44,725 nucleotides of DNA from Rhodovulum sp. PH10 (GTDB lineage: Bacteria; Pseudomonadota; Alphaproteobacteria; Rhizobiales; Xanthobacteraceae): NCBI RefSeq assembly GCF_000293785.1, contig NZ_AKZI01000087.1:1-44725 (forward strand), given 5' to 3'. The position numbers were made by a program, and so were the translations under genes. This document shows, piece after piece, positions 16,080 through 25,102 of this stretch. The notes beneath the pieces are model-generated. The model was not told the DNA's origin, searched no databases, and was given only the letters and a program-made list of their open reading frames with translations. Position 1 is the stretch's first letter, and each line of letters opens with the position of its first letter.

Positions 16080-17495
16080 TCACCCCGGCAGGCGGATGGT
16101 CTTCGGCCGGCCGGCCCCGAGCCCGGCGACGAGCGCGGCCACCGACAGCACGAGGTGATAGACCGCGACCGCGTGCCAGCCGGCGGCGTCGTGGATGGTG
16201 CCGACCATCAGCGGCCCGAGCACGCCGCACACCGCATAGCCGACGCTCTGCGACAGGCCGGACAGCTGGGTCGCCACCTGCTGGTCGCCGGCCCGCATGA
16301 CGATCAGCGACAGCGCCACCCCGAACGCCCCGCCCTGGCCGATGCCGAGCACGATCGAGACCCCCGTGAGCCACCCCACTGGCGCGAAAATGTAGCCGGT
16401 GAGGCCGGCGAGCCCCATCAGCACCATCAGCACCGCCATCGGCCGCTGGTCGCGGGTGCGCACGGCGAGCATCGGCGCGAGGAAGCCGCCGGCCATCTGG
16501 GCAACGTAAGAGATCGACACCATCACGCCCGCCGCCGCCGGATCGAGCCCGCGCGCGGCGACCATGGTCGGGCCCCAGGCAAAAACCGAATAGGCGAGCG
16601 AGGAGACCAGCGCCATGTAGCCGGTCACCTGCCAGGCGAGCGGATCGCGCATCAAGCCCTTGCGGTGGGTGCGCGCCCGCCCGCCGACCCGTTCGCGCCG
16701 AAAGAGCTGCGGGATGAACACCATGCCCGCCAAGAGCGCCGACAGCCCCCACACCAGGAGCGCCTGTTGCCAGGAGCCGCCGAGCGCGGCCATCAGCGGC
16801 ACCGCGGTCGCGGTCGAGACCGCTGCGCCGAACCCGATGGTCATCGTGTAGAGCCCCATCATCGGGCCGATGCGGTGGGGGAAGTCGCGCTTCACCACCA
16901 CCGGCGCCAACACGCCGAGAAGGCTCATCGAGGCGCCGATGACGATCGTGCCGGCGAACAGCGGCAGCACGCCGAAGCCGCGCAGCACGGTGCCGGCGAC
17001 GATGCCGAGCAGCGAGGCGAGCAGCACCGCCTCGACCCCGAGCCGGCGCACCAGCGGCGGCGCCGCCGGGGCGAACAGGCCGAGGCACACCACCGGCGCC
17101 ATGGTCAGCACGCTGGTGGCGAAGCCCGACAGGCCGAGATCGGCGCGGATGGCGCCGAGCAGCGGCGCCACGCTGGTGATCGCCGGGCGAAGGTTGAAGG
17201 CGATCAGCACCACCGCGGCGACGCTCCAGGCCGGATGCTCGCGCAGCACCGCGCGCAGGCTCTTGCCGCGCCGGTCGCGGTCGTGGTCCGGCGGCGGGCC
17301 GGCATCGGGCGTGCTCGAGGTGGCGTGTGCGGGCGTCACACCCTCCGGCGCCGCGCCCTCGGGCGGCGCGCCCTGAGGCGGCACCCCCTCGGGGGGTGGC
17401 GCGGCGGAATCGGAGCGGTGGGGAACCGCGCGGGCGGCCGGAAACGGGGTCACGACGGCCTCCGTCGGCGCATCGTGATGAGGGCGCGGGTCCAT
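16080..17495 (-). CDS. MFS transporter, CynX/NimT-like
   Basis: A 471-residue major facilitator of the CynX/NimT branch (cyanate or nitroimidazole-type transporters), with twelve predicted membrane helices. AFNLRPAITSVAPLLGAI is the signature of this branch in helix 1. Later landmarks are MGLYTMTIGFGAA and SGLSQSVGYAVCGVLGPL. The first ~85 residues are an unusual cytoplasmic extension rich in Pro, Gly and Ala with repeated PPEG/PxGA units (about 33-55). The ATG at 17495 is chosen because it opens this extension; a later start at the first helix cannot be excluded. It is divergent from tsaB. The substrate is unknown. Confidence 0.8.
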   Translation of the reverse strand: MDPRPHHDAPTEAVVTPFPAARAVPHRSDSAAPPPEGVPPQGAPPEGAAPEGVTPAHATSSTPDAGPPPDHDRDRRGKSLRAVLREHPAWSVAAVVLIAFNLRPAITSVAPLLGAIRADLGLSGFATSVLTMAPVVCLGLFAPAAPPLVRRLGVEAVLLASLLGIVAGTVLRGFGVLPLFAGTIVIGASMSLLGVLAPVVVKRDFPHRIGPMMGLYTMTIGFGAAVSTATAVPLMAALGGSWQQALLVWGLSALLAGMVFIPQLFRRERVGGRARTHRKGLMRDPLAWQVTGYMALVSSLAYSVFAWGPTMVAARGLDPAAAGVMVSISYVAQMAGGFLAPMLAVRTRDQRPMAVLMVLMGLAGLTGYIFAPVGWLTGVSIVLGIGQGGAFGVALSLIVMRAGDQQVATQLSGLSQSVGYAVCGVLGPLMVGTIHDAAGWHAVAVYHLVLSVAALVAGLGAGRPKTIRLPG

Positions 17496-17850
17496 CGCGG
17501 CGGTCTCTTTTCTGGTTTTTCTGGTCGGCGGTCGGGTCTGTCGAAGATGGAGGCCGCGCAATGTTTCTTCAAAGGCATCTTTGGACCGAGATCTGTTCTT
17601 TCGGAGACACGATGTGCCGCGCCGCCCGCCGGCGTGGGGCATTCGTCCCGCATCGGCCACGCATCGCGCCGCGGATCCGACGAGCACCGACCGTGCCACA
17701 TGCCGGCTCTTGCACCGAATCGCTTGCACCTTCGGCCGCTTGGCGGCACGCTCGCGGTCGCACCGGGGGACCCGACGGGGTCGTCCGGGAGAGCGATCGA
17801 ACGAAAAACCGGCGCCGAACGGAGCCGTGCTGCCCGGAGCCGTCTTGCCC
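17496..17850. promoter_or_regulatory. Divergent intergenic region, MFS/tsaB
   Basis: A 355-bp gap holding the promoters of the MFS gene (-) and the tsaB-to-lnt run (+). The stretch 17505-17600 is somewhat T-rich and the likeliest promoter zone. I see no convincing coding sequence, repeat or operator. Confidence 0.35.
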
Positions 17851-18534
17851 ATGCGTGTCCTCGCCCTCGACACCGCGCTCGCGGCCTGCTCCGTCGCGGT
17901 GCTCGATTCCGACAGTGCCGGCGTGCTGGCGCACGAGAGCCGGCCGATGGAGCGCGGCCACGCCGAGGCGCTGATGCCGATGGTCGCCCGGGTGATGAGC
18001 GAGGCCGACACCGAGTTCGTCGATCTCGACCGCATCGTGGTGACGATCGGGCCGGGCAGCTTCACCGGCCTGCGGGTCGGGGTGGCGGCGGCCCGCGGGC
18101 TGGCGCTCGCCACCGGCAAGCCGATGGTCGGGCTGACCACGCTCGCCGCCTTCGCCGCGCCGCACATCGCCGCAGACGACAAGACGCCGCTCCTCTCGGT
18201 GATCGATGCCCGCCACGAGCAGGTCTACATGCAACTCGTCGGCGAGGGCGGCCGCGCGCTGATCGCGCCGCGCATCGCCAGCGTCCGCGAGGCGGCGCGG
18301 ATCGCCACCGCCGCCCCCACCCGGATCGTCGGCTCGGCCGCCGCGATGGTGCACGCCGCCTGGATGACCGGCTCGCGCCCGCCGGTGTGCGTCGACACCA
18401 CCCCCGCCCCCGACATCGACTGGGTGGCCCGCCTCGGCGCGGTCGCCGCCGACACCACCACCGCGCCGAAGCCGCTCTATCTGCGCGCACCCGACGCCAA
18501 GCCACAGGACGGAGCCCGGCTCGCCCGACGATGA
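17851..18534 (+). CDS. tsaB: tRNA t6A biosynthesis protein TsaB
   Basis: A 227-residue ASKHA-fold protein that partners with TsaD (and TsaE) to make threonylcarbamoyl-adenosine at position 37 of ANN-decoding tRNAs. The opening MRVLALDTALAACSVAVLD and the central VTIGPGSFTGLRVGVAAARGLAL are diagnostic (the latter is the GPGSFTGxR motif of TsaB/YeaZ). Length is normal. Its stop overlaps the rimI start by 4 bp (ATGA), the classical tsaB-rimI pair. It begins the long plus-strand operon-like series to lnt. Confidence 0.95.
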   Translation: MRVLALDTALAACSVAVLDSDSAGVLAHESRPMERGHAEALMPMVARVMSEADTEFVDLDRIVVTIGPGSFTGLRVGVAAARGLALATGKPMVGLTTLAAFAAPHIAADDKTPLLSVIDARHEQVYMQLVGEGGRALIAPRIASVREAARIATAAPTRIVGSAAAMVHAAWMTGSRPPVCVDTTPAPDIDWVARLGAVAADTTTAPKPLYLRAPDAKPQDGARLARR

Positions 18535-19016
18535 TCGACCTGATGCGCAAATGGTTGACCCGCGAGGACGCCCGCATCGGCGAGGGGCGGCCGGGCGACG
18601 CCCCTGCGCTGGCGGTGCTGCACGCGGCCTCGTTCCGGCGCGGCTGGAGCGAGGAGGAGTTCGAGCGGCTGCTCGCCGAGCGCAACGTGATCGTCGATCT
18701 CGCGACGCTCGGCGACGACCTCGCCGGCTTCGTGATGTCGCGCCAGGCGCTCGACGAGGCGGAGATTCTCTCGGTCGCGGTATCGCCCGCACGGCGCGGC
18801 CGGCGGGTCGCGAGCCGGCTGTTGTCGGTCCATCTCGGCCGGCTCACCGGTTATGGCGTCGCCAAGGTGTTTCTCGAGGTCGATCGCGACAATCAGCCGG
18901 CCTGCCGGCTCTACCGGGCGGCGGGCTTCTCGCAGGTCGGCGAGCGGCCGGGCTACTACGACCGCGGCGACGGAACCCCGGCGGTCGCCCTGGTGATGCG
19001 CAAGGACTTGCTCTGA
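18531..19016 (+). CDS. rimI: GNAT acetyltransferase RimI
   Basis: A 161-residue GNAT-fold N-acetyltransferase, expected to acetylate the N-terminal alanine of ribosomal protein bS18. The acetyl-CoA motif A is seen as ILSVAVSPARRGRRVASRLL (R/Q-x-x-G-x-G/A pattern). The conserved FLEVDRDNQPACRLYRAAGF follows, and GYYDRGDGTPAVALVMRKDL ends the protein. It overlaps tsaB by 4 bp, implying translational coupling. Confidence 0.93.
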   Translation: MIDLMRKWLTREDARIGEGRPGDAPALAVLHAASFRRGWSEEEFERLLAERNVIVDLATLGDDLAGFVMSRQALDEAEILSVAVSPARRGRRVASRLLSVHLGRLTGYGVAKVFLEVDRDNQPACRLYRAAGFSQVGERPGYYDRGDGTPAVALVMRKDLL

Positions 19017-19148
19017 GAGACCTCCTCCGACCGTCCGCCGCCGAACCCGACCGGCCGGCATGCGATGGACGCCGCCCGAGCGGGCTTTTATGATGGGCCG
19101 GTTCATGCGACATCGCGCATACGCAGAGGACGTGGCGGAGCGAACCGG

Positions 19149-19577
19149 GTGACGGAGCAGATCAACCACATCGAGGCGCAATGCGCCGCCAAGGGCATGC
19201 GCATGACCGAGCAGCGCCGCATCATCGCGCGCGTGCTGGCGCAGTCCGACGACCACCCCGACGTCGAGGAGCTCTACAAGCGCTGCGTGGTGGTCGACCC
19301 CCACATCTCGATCTCGACCGTCTACCGCACCGTCAAGCTGTTCGAGGACGCCGGCATCATCGAGCGCCACGATTTTCGCGAGGGGCGCGCGCGCTACGAG
19401 CAGATCCGCGAGACCCACCACGACCACCTGGTCAATCTCCGCAACGGCGAGGTGATCGAGTTCCAGTCCGAGGAGATCGAGGAGCTGCAGCGCGAGATCG
19501 CGCGGCGGCTCGGCTACCGGCTGATCGACCACCGCCTCGAGCTCTACGCGGTGCCGCTGGACGACAAGGCGTCGTGA
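19149..19577 (+). CDS. Fur-family regulator, Mur-like
   Basis: A 142-residue Fur-superfamily metal-dependent repressor. The winged helix (about 20-80) shows MRMTEQRRIIARVLAQSDDHPDVEELY and ISISTVYRTVKLFEDAGIIER. The metal region has HHDHL (90-94), but the usual CxxC zinc site is replaced by Asn at 96 and 99 (LVNLRNGEVIEF). That loss is typical of alphaproteobacterial Fur proteins that act as manganese regulators (Mur). The GTG at 19149 has GGAG upstream and gives the normal length. It is followed 4 bp later by plsC, so it is probably co-transcribed with it. Confidence 0.9.
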   Translation: MTEQINHIEAQCAAKGMRMTEQRRIIARVLAQSDDHPDVEELYKRCVVVDPHISISTVYRTVKLFEDAGIIERHDFREGRARYEQIRETHHDHLVNLRNGEVIEFQSEEIEELQREIARRLGYRLIDHRLELYAVPLDDKAS

Positions 19578-19581
19578 CCTC

Positions 19582-20493
19582 ATGCTGCGGCTCGTCGTTC
19601 TCGCGGTCGGCTTCACGGTCGCGACCGTCGTGCTGCTGCCGTTCCAGTGGGTGGCGGTGAAATACGCGCTGCCGCTGCGCCGAAAAATTCCCACATTCTT
19701 TCATCGGATCGTCTGTGCGCTGCTCGGCGTGCGGGTTCACGAGGTCGGCCGCCCGGCGACCGACCGGCCGCTCCTGATCGTCGCCAACCACGTCTCGTGG
19801 ATCGACATCGCCGCCGTCACCTCGCGCCTGCCGGTGGTGTTCGTGGCGAAATCCGAGGTCGCGACCTGGCCGCTGTTCGGCCTGTTCGCGAAGCTCCAGC
19901 GCTCGGTGTTCGTCGACCGCGCACGGCGCAGCAAGACCCGCGAGGTCAATGCCGAGATCGCCCAAAGGCTCGCCGAGGGCGATCCCGTCGTGCTGTTCGG
20001 CGAGGGCACGTCGAGCGACGGCAACCGGGTGCTGCCGTTCCGCTCGGCGCTGATCGGCGCGGCGGGCGACGCGCTCGCCGAGGCGGAGGCCGGGCGCTTG
20101 GTCCACGTGCAGCCGCTGTCGATCGCCTATACCCGCTACCAGGGGGTGCCGATGGGCCGCCAGTTCCGCCCGCTCGCCGCCTGGTACGGCTCGATCGACC
20201 TCCTGCCGCATCTGGCGAAGATCGGCAGCGTCGGGGCGGTCGACATGGTGCTCACTTGGGGCGAGCCGGTCGCCTACGACGCCGCCTCCGACCGCAAAAC
20301 GGTGACCCGCCTGCTCGAGGAGCGGGTGCGGACGATGACCGCCGAGGCGCTGCATCGCGGCGCGGGCTTTCCGCCCGCCCGGCCGACGGCGGGGCGCCGG
20401 CGGGCCGAACCGACCCGGACCATCCCACCGCAACCGGCGGTTCCGGCGACGGCGGCTGCAAACGCCGTTCCCATTCCGGAAAAAACTCGCTAG
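19582..20493 (+). CDS. 1-acyl-sn-glycerol-3-phosphate acyltransferase family (PlsC-like)
   Basis: A 303-residue lysophospholipid acyltransferase with an N-terminal membrane segment (about 3-22). The catalytic HX4D motif is NHVSWID (H70, D75). The acyl-acceptor-binding block is FGEGTSSDG (EGT at 141-143), a variant of FPEGTRS. In this conserved position (mur-plsC-miaB) the family member may act on lysophosphatidate or on lyso-ornithine lipid (OlsA-like), so no symbol is given. The C-terminal ~50 residues are Pro/Arg/Ala-rich and probably disordered. Confidence 0.88.
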   Translation: MLRLVVLAVGFTVATVVLLPFQWVAVKYALPLRRKIPTFFHRIVCALLGVRVHEVGRPATDRPLLIVANHVSWIDIAAVTSRLPVVFVAKSEVATWPLFGLFAKLQRSVFVDRARRSKTREVNAEIAQRLAEGDPVVLFGEGTSSDGNRVLPFRSALIGAAGDALAEAEAGRLVHVQPLSIAYTRYQGVPMGRQFRPLAAWYGSIDLLPHLAKIGSVGAVDMVLTWGEPVAYDAASDRKTVTRLLEERVRTMTAEALHRGAGFPPARPTAGRRRAEPTRTIPPQPAVPATAAANAVPIPEKTR

Positions 20494-20673
20494 ACGAAGG
20501 ACGAGCACGACCGAGCGATGCCGTCCGGCGCGCGGGGCGCCTGCGGCGGTCCGGGCACGGGACTTGCGTTGCGATCGGCATCCAGGGATGCCGGAGCGCC
20601 GCGCGGGGTGCCGGCGATCTCGCGCGAGCGAGTGGAACTTCTGGCGAATCGGCCGCGGGAGGCGGCCCGGGCG

Positions 20674-22188
20674 ATGGCGAAGCGGCAATTCCGCATTACA
20701 TCCGCCGAGGCGGCCACGCGGCCGACACAGGATCCGGCACAGGATCCGACACAGGACATCGAGGCCATTTCGAGCGTGACCAGCGCCCCGCCAAAACTCT
20801 ACGTGAAGTCGTACGGCTGCCAGATGAACGTCTACGACTCGCAGCGCATGGCCGACCTCTTGGGCCGCGACGGGTATGTCGAGACCGCCGGGCCGGACGA
20901 CGCCGACGTCATCGTGCTGAACACCTGCCACATCCGCGAGAAGGCCGCCGAGAAGGTTTATTCCGAGCTCGGCCGGCTGCGGGTGCTCAAGCAAGCGGCG
21001 GCCGAGGCCGGACGGCGCGTCACGGTGGCGGTCGCCGGCTGCGTCGCCCAGGCGGAAGGCGAGGAAATTCTCCGACGCGCCCGCGTCGTCGATCTGGTCG
21101 TCGGCCCGCAGAACTATCACCGGCTGCCGGAGCTGGTCGCCCGCACGAGCAACGGCGCCCGCGTGGTCGACACCGAGTTCCCGGCCGAGGACAAGTTCGA
21201 CCATTTGCCGGCGCCGAGCGCCGCCGCCACCCGCGCGCGGGGTTTCGCCGCCTTCGTCACCGTGCAGGAGGGCTGCGACAAGTTCTGCACCTTCTGCGTC
21301 GTGCCCTACACGCGCGGCGCCGAGGTGTCGCGGCCGGTGGCGAAGATCGTCGAAGACGCCACCCGCCTCGCCGAGGCCGGGGTGCGGGAAATCCGGCTGA
21401 TCGGCCAGAACGTCAATGCCTGGCACGGCGCGGGGCCGGACGGCTCGACCTGGACGCTGGCGCGCCTGCTCGAACGGCTCGCGGAAATCCCGGGCATCGC
21501 CCGGCTGCGCTACATGACCAGCCACCCGCGCGACATGGACGAGGCGCTGATCGCCGCCCATGGCGAATTGCCGGCGCTGATGCCGCAGCTCCATCTGCCG
21601 GTGCAGTCGGGCTCCGACAAAATTCTCGCGGCGATGAACCGCCGCCACCGCCACGACGAGTATGTTTCGATCATCGAGCGGCTGAAGGCGGCAAGGCCCG
21701 ACATCGCGCTGTCCGGCGACTTCATCGTCGGCTTTCCCGGCGAGACCGAGCAGGATTTTCGCGACACCCTCGCGCTGGTCGATGCGGTCGGCTACGCCAG
21801 CGCCTACTCCTTCAAGTACTCGCCGCGCCCCGGCACGCCGGCGGCCGAGCGCGAGGACCAGGTGCCGGAGGAGGAGAAGGCCGAGCGCCTCGCCCGCCTG
21901 CAGGCCCGGCTCGAGCACCATGCGAGCGCCTTCAATGCCGGAACCGTCGGCCGCACCGTCGACGTTCTCCTGGAAGGCGAGGGCCGGCTGCCCGGCCAGC
22001 TGGTCGGCAAATCGCCCTATTTACAGGCGGTCCAGGTCATGGCTCCGACATCGTCCAAGGGTGAGATCGTGCCCGTCCGAATCACCGCGACCGGCTCCAA
22101 CAGCCTGTTCGGGACGCTCGTGTCCGCCTCCGCGCGGCCCGGCGGTCCGGCAGTGGACGAGCCGCGTGTCGCGAGCGCAGGATTCTGA
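20674..22188 (+). CDS. miaB: tRNA-2-methylthio-N6-dimethylallyladenosine synthase MiaB
   Basis: A 504-residue radical-SAM methylthiotransferase that adds the 2-methylthio group to i6A37 of tRNA. The N-terminal UPF0004 domain carries the second-cluster cysteines C49 (YGCQMN), C85 (NTCHIRE) and C123 (AGCVAQ). The radical-SAM CX3CX2C is C201, C205, C208 ([10 protein letters not shown]). A TRAM domain closes the protein (about 435-500; [17 protein letters not shown]). Residues 16-28 are a small tandem repeat ([11 protein letters not shown]) from a 12-bp DNA repeat. The start at 20674 gives a tail longer than usual; a GTG near 20776 would give standard length. Confidence 0.95.
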   Translation: MAKRQFRITSAEAATRPTQDPAQDPTQDIEAISSVTSAPPKLYVKSYGCQMNVYDSQRMADLLGRDGYVETAGPDDADVIVLNTCHIREKAAEKVYSELGRLRVLKQAAAEAGRRVTVAVAGCVAQAEGEEILRRARVVDLVVGPQNYHRLPELVARTSNGARVVDTEFPAEDKFDHLPAPSAAATRARGFAAFVTVQEGCDKFCTFCVVPYTRGAEVSRPVAKIVEDATRLAEAGVREIRLIGQNVNAWHGAGPDGSTWTLARLLERLAEIPGIARLRYMTSHPRDMDEALIAAHGELPALMPQLHLPVQSGSDKILAAMNRRHRHDEYVSIIERLKAARPDIALSGDFIVGFPGETEQDFRDTLALVDAVGYASAYSFKYSPRPGTPAAEREDQVPEEEKAERLARLQARLEHHASAFNAGTVGRTVDVLLEGEGRLPGQLVGKSPYLQAVQVMAPTSSKGEIVPVRITATGSNSLFGTLVSASARPGGPAVDEPRVASAGF

Positions 22189-22194
22189 ACCGAC

Positions 22195-23247
22195 GTGGCA
22201 CGACGCACTTCCGGAACGCCCGCATTGATCCCGTCCGCCGACGACGCGACCGACACCCAGCTGGTGCTGGCCTTCGACGACAACCGGCTCGCCACCGCGC
22301 TGTTCGGCCAGTACGGCCAGAACCTCGCGCTGATCGAGCGCCGGCTCGGCGTCACCGCCGATTCGCGCGGCAACCACGTCACCCTCGACGGCCCGCGCGA
22401 CGCCTGCGAGCAGGCCCGCCACGTGCTGGAAAGCCTCTACGAGCAGCTCGCCGCCGGCCACGATCTCGGCCAGGGCGACGTCGAGGGGGCGATCCGGCTG
22501 GCCCGCTCGCAGGGCTCGCTGTTCGACTTCGACCCCGGCGCGTCGCGCGCGAGCTTCGAATCGATCGACCTGCGCAAGCGCACGGTGCGCGCCCGCACCG
22601 CCGCCCAGGACGCCTATATCCGCGCGCTCAAGCGCAACGCGCTGGTGTTCGGGGCGGGGCCGGCCGGCACCGGAAAAACCTGGCTCGCGGTGGCGCACGC
22701 GATCGCCCTGTTCGAGCGCAAGGAGGTCGACCGCATCGTGCTGTCGCGGCCGGCGGTGGAGGCCGGCGAGCGGCTCGGTTTTCTCCCCGGCGACATGCGC
22801 GAGAAGGTGGATCCGTACCTGCGGCCGATCTACGATGCGTTGTTCGACCTGATGGACGCCCGCATCGTCGAGCGCGCGCTGCAGACCGGCGAGATCGAGA
22901 TCGCGCCGCTCGCCTTCATGCGCGGCCGCACGCTCGCCAATGCCTGCGTGATCCTCGACGAGGCGCAGAACACCACCTCGATGCAGATGAAGATGTTTCT
23001 GACCCGGCTCGGCGAGAACGCCCGGATGATCGTCACCGGCGACCCGAGCCAGGTGGACCTTCCCCCCGGCCAGACCTCCGGACTGGCGGAGGCCCTGAAG
23101 CTCCTCGCCGACGTCGAGGGCATCGGCGTCGTCGGCTTCTCCGCCGAGGACGTGATCCGACACGAGCTGGTGGCGCGCATCGTCGCCGCCTACGACCGGG
23201 CCGGCACGTCCGGCCGCAAGCGCGAGCGCGAGACCGGCGCATCATGA
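22195..23247 (+). CDS. PhoH family ATPase (YbeZ)
   Basis: A 350-residue P-loop NTPase of the PhoH/YbeZ family, associated with YbeY in 16S rRNA processing and RNA quality control. An N-terminal KH-like region (about 20-90) precedes Walker A GAGPAGTGKT (153-162). Walker B is ACVILDEAQNTT, and VTGDPSQVDLP is the sensor motif. The start is GTG, 6 bp after the miaB stop. It overlaps ybeY by 4 bp (ATGA). Gene order miaB-phoH-ybeY-corC-lnt is the standard proteobacterial cluster. Confidence 0.95.
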   Translation: MARRTSGTPALIPSADDATDTQLVLAFDDNRLATALFGQYGQNLALIERRLGVTADSRGNHVTLDGPRDACEQARHVLESLYEQLAAGHDLGQGDVEGAIRLARSQGSLFDFDPGASRASFESIDLRKRTVRARTAAQDAYIRALKRNALVFGAGPAGTGKTWLAVAHAIALFERKEVDRIVLSRPAVEAGERLGFLPGDMREKVDPYLRPIYDALFDLMDARIVERALQTGEIEIAPLAFMRGRTLANACVILDEAQNTTSMQMKMFLTRLGENARMIVTGDPSQVDLPPGQTSGLAEALKLLADVEGIGVVGFSAEDVIRHELVARIVAAYDRAGTSGRKRERETGAS

Positions 23248-23768
23248 CACCCGACGACGAGGCTTCCTCTCCCGAGACGCTCGACGACCCGCTCGACGTG
23301 GTGGTCGATTCGCCCCTGTGGGCGGCGATGCCCGACGCCGACGCCGTGGTGCGGCGCGCGGTCGCGGCCGCGCTGCCGCGCGCGTTCCGCGACGCCGAAT
23401 TGTGCGTGCTGCTGGCCGACGACGCGGCGGTGCGGGCGCTCAACGCCCGCTACCGGGGCCGCGACAGCGCCACCAATGTGCTATCGTTCCCGGCGCTACG
23501 CGACGGCGTGCCGAACGCGGCGAGCTCCGGCCTGCCGGTGCCGCTCGGCGACGTGGTGATCGCCTACGAGACCGTCCGCGCCGAGGCGGACAGCGAAGGA
23601 AAGCCGTTGGCTCATCATCTTTCCCATCTGGTCGTGCACGGGGTTCTGCACCTGCTCGGCCACGACCACGAAACGGATGCCGAGGCCGACGCCATGGAGG
23701 CGCAGGAACGGGCCATTCTCGCGACCCTCGCGGTGCCCGATCCGTACGCCGGACGCGACTGCGCCTGA
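23244..23768 (+). CDS. ybeY: Endoribonuclease YbeY
   Basis: A 174-residue metal-dependent endoribonuclease needed for 16S rRNA 3'-end maturation. The zinc-binding motif H3xH5xH is H132, H136, H142 (VVHGVLHLLGHDH). The upstream family block RYRGRDSATNVLSFP (70-84) is present. The N-terminus (1-25) is acidic and not conserved. It is coupled to phoH by a 4-bp overlap and followed 11 bp later by corC. Confidence 0.96.
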   Translation: MTPDDEASSPETLDDPLDVVVDSPLWAAMPDADAVVRRAVAAALPRAFRDAELCVLLADDAAVRALNARYRGRDSATNVLSFPALRDGVPNAASSGLPVPLGDVVIAYETVRAEADSEGKPLAHHLSHLVVHGVLHLLGHDHETDAEADAMEAQERAILATLAVPDPYAGRDCA

Positions 23769-23779
23769 TCGCCACCGCC

Positions 23780-25102
23780 ATGCCCGAAGACGTCCCAAGT
23801 CGACCCGAATCGCACGCGGCTGCGGATGCCCGCAGCCTGACGCTGCCCGCATTGCGCGGCGAGGTTCTCCCGCGCGAGAGCGGCGAGAGCTGGGTGCAGC
23901 GCGCCCTGCGCGCGCTGTTCGGCTGGAAGCCCGGCTCCGCCCGCTCCGACTTCGCGGTGCTGCTGGAAGGCAGCGCACCGGCCGAAGGCGGCTTCTCGCC
24001 GGAAGAGCGGGCGATGCTGAAGAACATCCTCGGCCTGCGCGAGCGGCGCAGCGAGGACATCATGGTGCCGCGCGCCGACATCGTCGCGGTGCAGAAGGAC
24101 ATCGGCCTCGGCGATCTGATGAAGGAGTTCCAGAACGCCGGCCATTCGCGCCTCGTCGTCTACGACGACACGCTCGACGATCCGGTCGGCATGGTCCACA
24201 TCCGCGACCTCGTCGCCTACATGGCCGAGCACGCGGCGGTGACCCCGCAGATCAAGGCCAAGCGCAAGAGGAAGTTCTTCGCCGACCTCGACCTGCACGC
24301 GATCGACCTGGCGATGCCGCTGTCGAAATGCGCGATCGTGCGCGACATCCTGTTCGTGCCGCCGTCGATGCCGGCGCTCGACCTGCTCGCCAAGATGCAG
24401 GCCTCGCGGGTCCATCTCGCTTTGGTGATCGACGAGTACGGCGGCACCGACGGCATCATCTCGATCGAGGATCTGGTCGAGCAGATCGTCGGCGACATCG
24501 AGGACGAGCACGACGAGCACGCCCGCAGCATCGTCCGCCAGCCGGACGGCTCGTTCCTGGCCGACGCCCGCGCGCCGCTGGAGGACGTGGTGGCCACGGT
24601 GGGCGCCGAGTTCGACGTCGGCGACGCGGCGGAGGAGGTCGACACCGTCGGCGGCTATCTCGTCACCCGCGTCGGCCGCGTGCCGGTGCGCGGCGAGATC
24701 GTGCCCGGCCCCGAGCCGTTCGAGATCGAGGTGTTGGACGCCGATCCCCGCCGGGTGAAGCGGGTGAAGATTTCCCGCGGCAAGCCGGGCCGCGGCGCGG
24801 CTTCGGCCGCGGCAGGCGCATCGACCGGTGCGTCGACCGGCACCGCCATCGCCCCCGCCACGAGTGGCGCCACGAGTGGCGGCACCAGTCCTGGGACTGG
24901 TTCCGGGACGAGTCCCGGCGCCGGGCGGGAAACACGGCGCGAGCAGGCGCCGCAAGAGCGGCCGCGAGAGAAGCTGCCGCCCGAGATTCCGTCGCAGAGC
25001 ACCGCCCCGTCCGACCACGAGGAGCCGCCGCCCGCCGACCGGGCGCCGCCGGCCGACGAGGCCGCCCCGCCCGCCGATCCGCGCCGGCGAGCCGCCTCGT
25101 GA
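23780..25102 (+). CDS. corC: Hemolysin/CorC family CBS-domain protein
   Basis: A 440-residue CBS-pair protein of the CorC/HlyC type, linked to magnesium/cobalt resistance and envelope function. The CBS pair occupies about residues 88-235 (SEDIMVPRADIVAVQ, then VHLALVIDEYGGTDGIISIEDLVEQIVGDIEDEHD). The CorC_HlyC transporter-associated domain is about 252-335 (TVGGYLVTRVGRVPVRGE). The last ~100 residues are a low-complexity tail rich in Gly, Thr, Ser, Ala and Pro that family members normally lack. The DNA of that tail holds four consecutive hairpins (24857-24918). Its stop overlaps the lnt GTG start by 4 bp. Confidence 0.9.
   Translation: MPEDVPSRPESHAAADARSLTLPALRGEVLPRESGESWVQRALRALFGWKPGSARSDFAVLLEGSAPAEGGFSPEERAMLKNILGLRERRSEDIMVPRADIVAVQKDIGLGDLMKEFQNAGHSRLVVYDDTLDDPVGMVHIRDLVAYMAEHAAVTPQIKAKRKRKFFADLDLHAIDLAMPLSKCAIVRDILFVPPSMPALDLLAKMQASRVHLALVIDEYGGTDGIISIEDLVEQIVGDIEDEHDEHARSIVRQPDGSFLADARAPLEDVVATVGAEFDVGDAAEEVDTVGGYLVTRVGRVPVRGEIVPGPEPFEIEVLDADPRRVKRVKISRGKPGRGAASAAAGASTGASTGTAIAPATSGATSGGTSPGTGSGTSPGAGRETRREQAPQERPREKLPPEIPSQSTAPSDHEEPPPADRAPPADEAAPPADPRRRAAS
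24857..24918 (+). repeat. Four consecutive hairpins in the corC tail
   Basis: Two abutting copies of GCCACGAGTGGC (24857-24868 and 24869-24880), each a 5-bp stem, are followed by ACCAGTCC/GGACTGGT (24084-style pairing at 24884-24891 with 24894-24901) and CCGGGAC/GTCCCGG (24903-24909 with 24912-24918). All lie in frame inside corC and encode the Gly/Ser/Thr-rich tail. They would fold readily in the corC-lnt mRNA, about 180 nt before the lnt start. Confidence 0.8.

Noticed and set aside
15333-17495. Integrative element with attachment sites
   Set aside because: No integrase, no tRNA gene and no flanking direct repeats were found, so only an island of unknown origin can be claimed.
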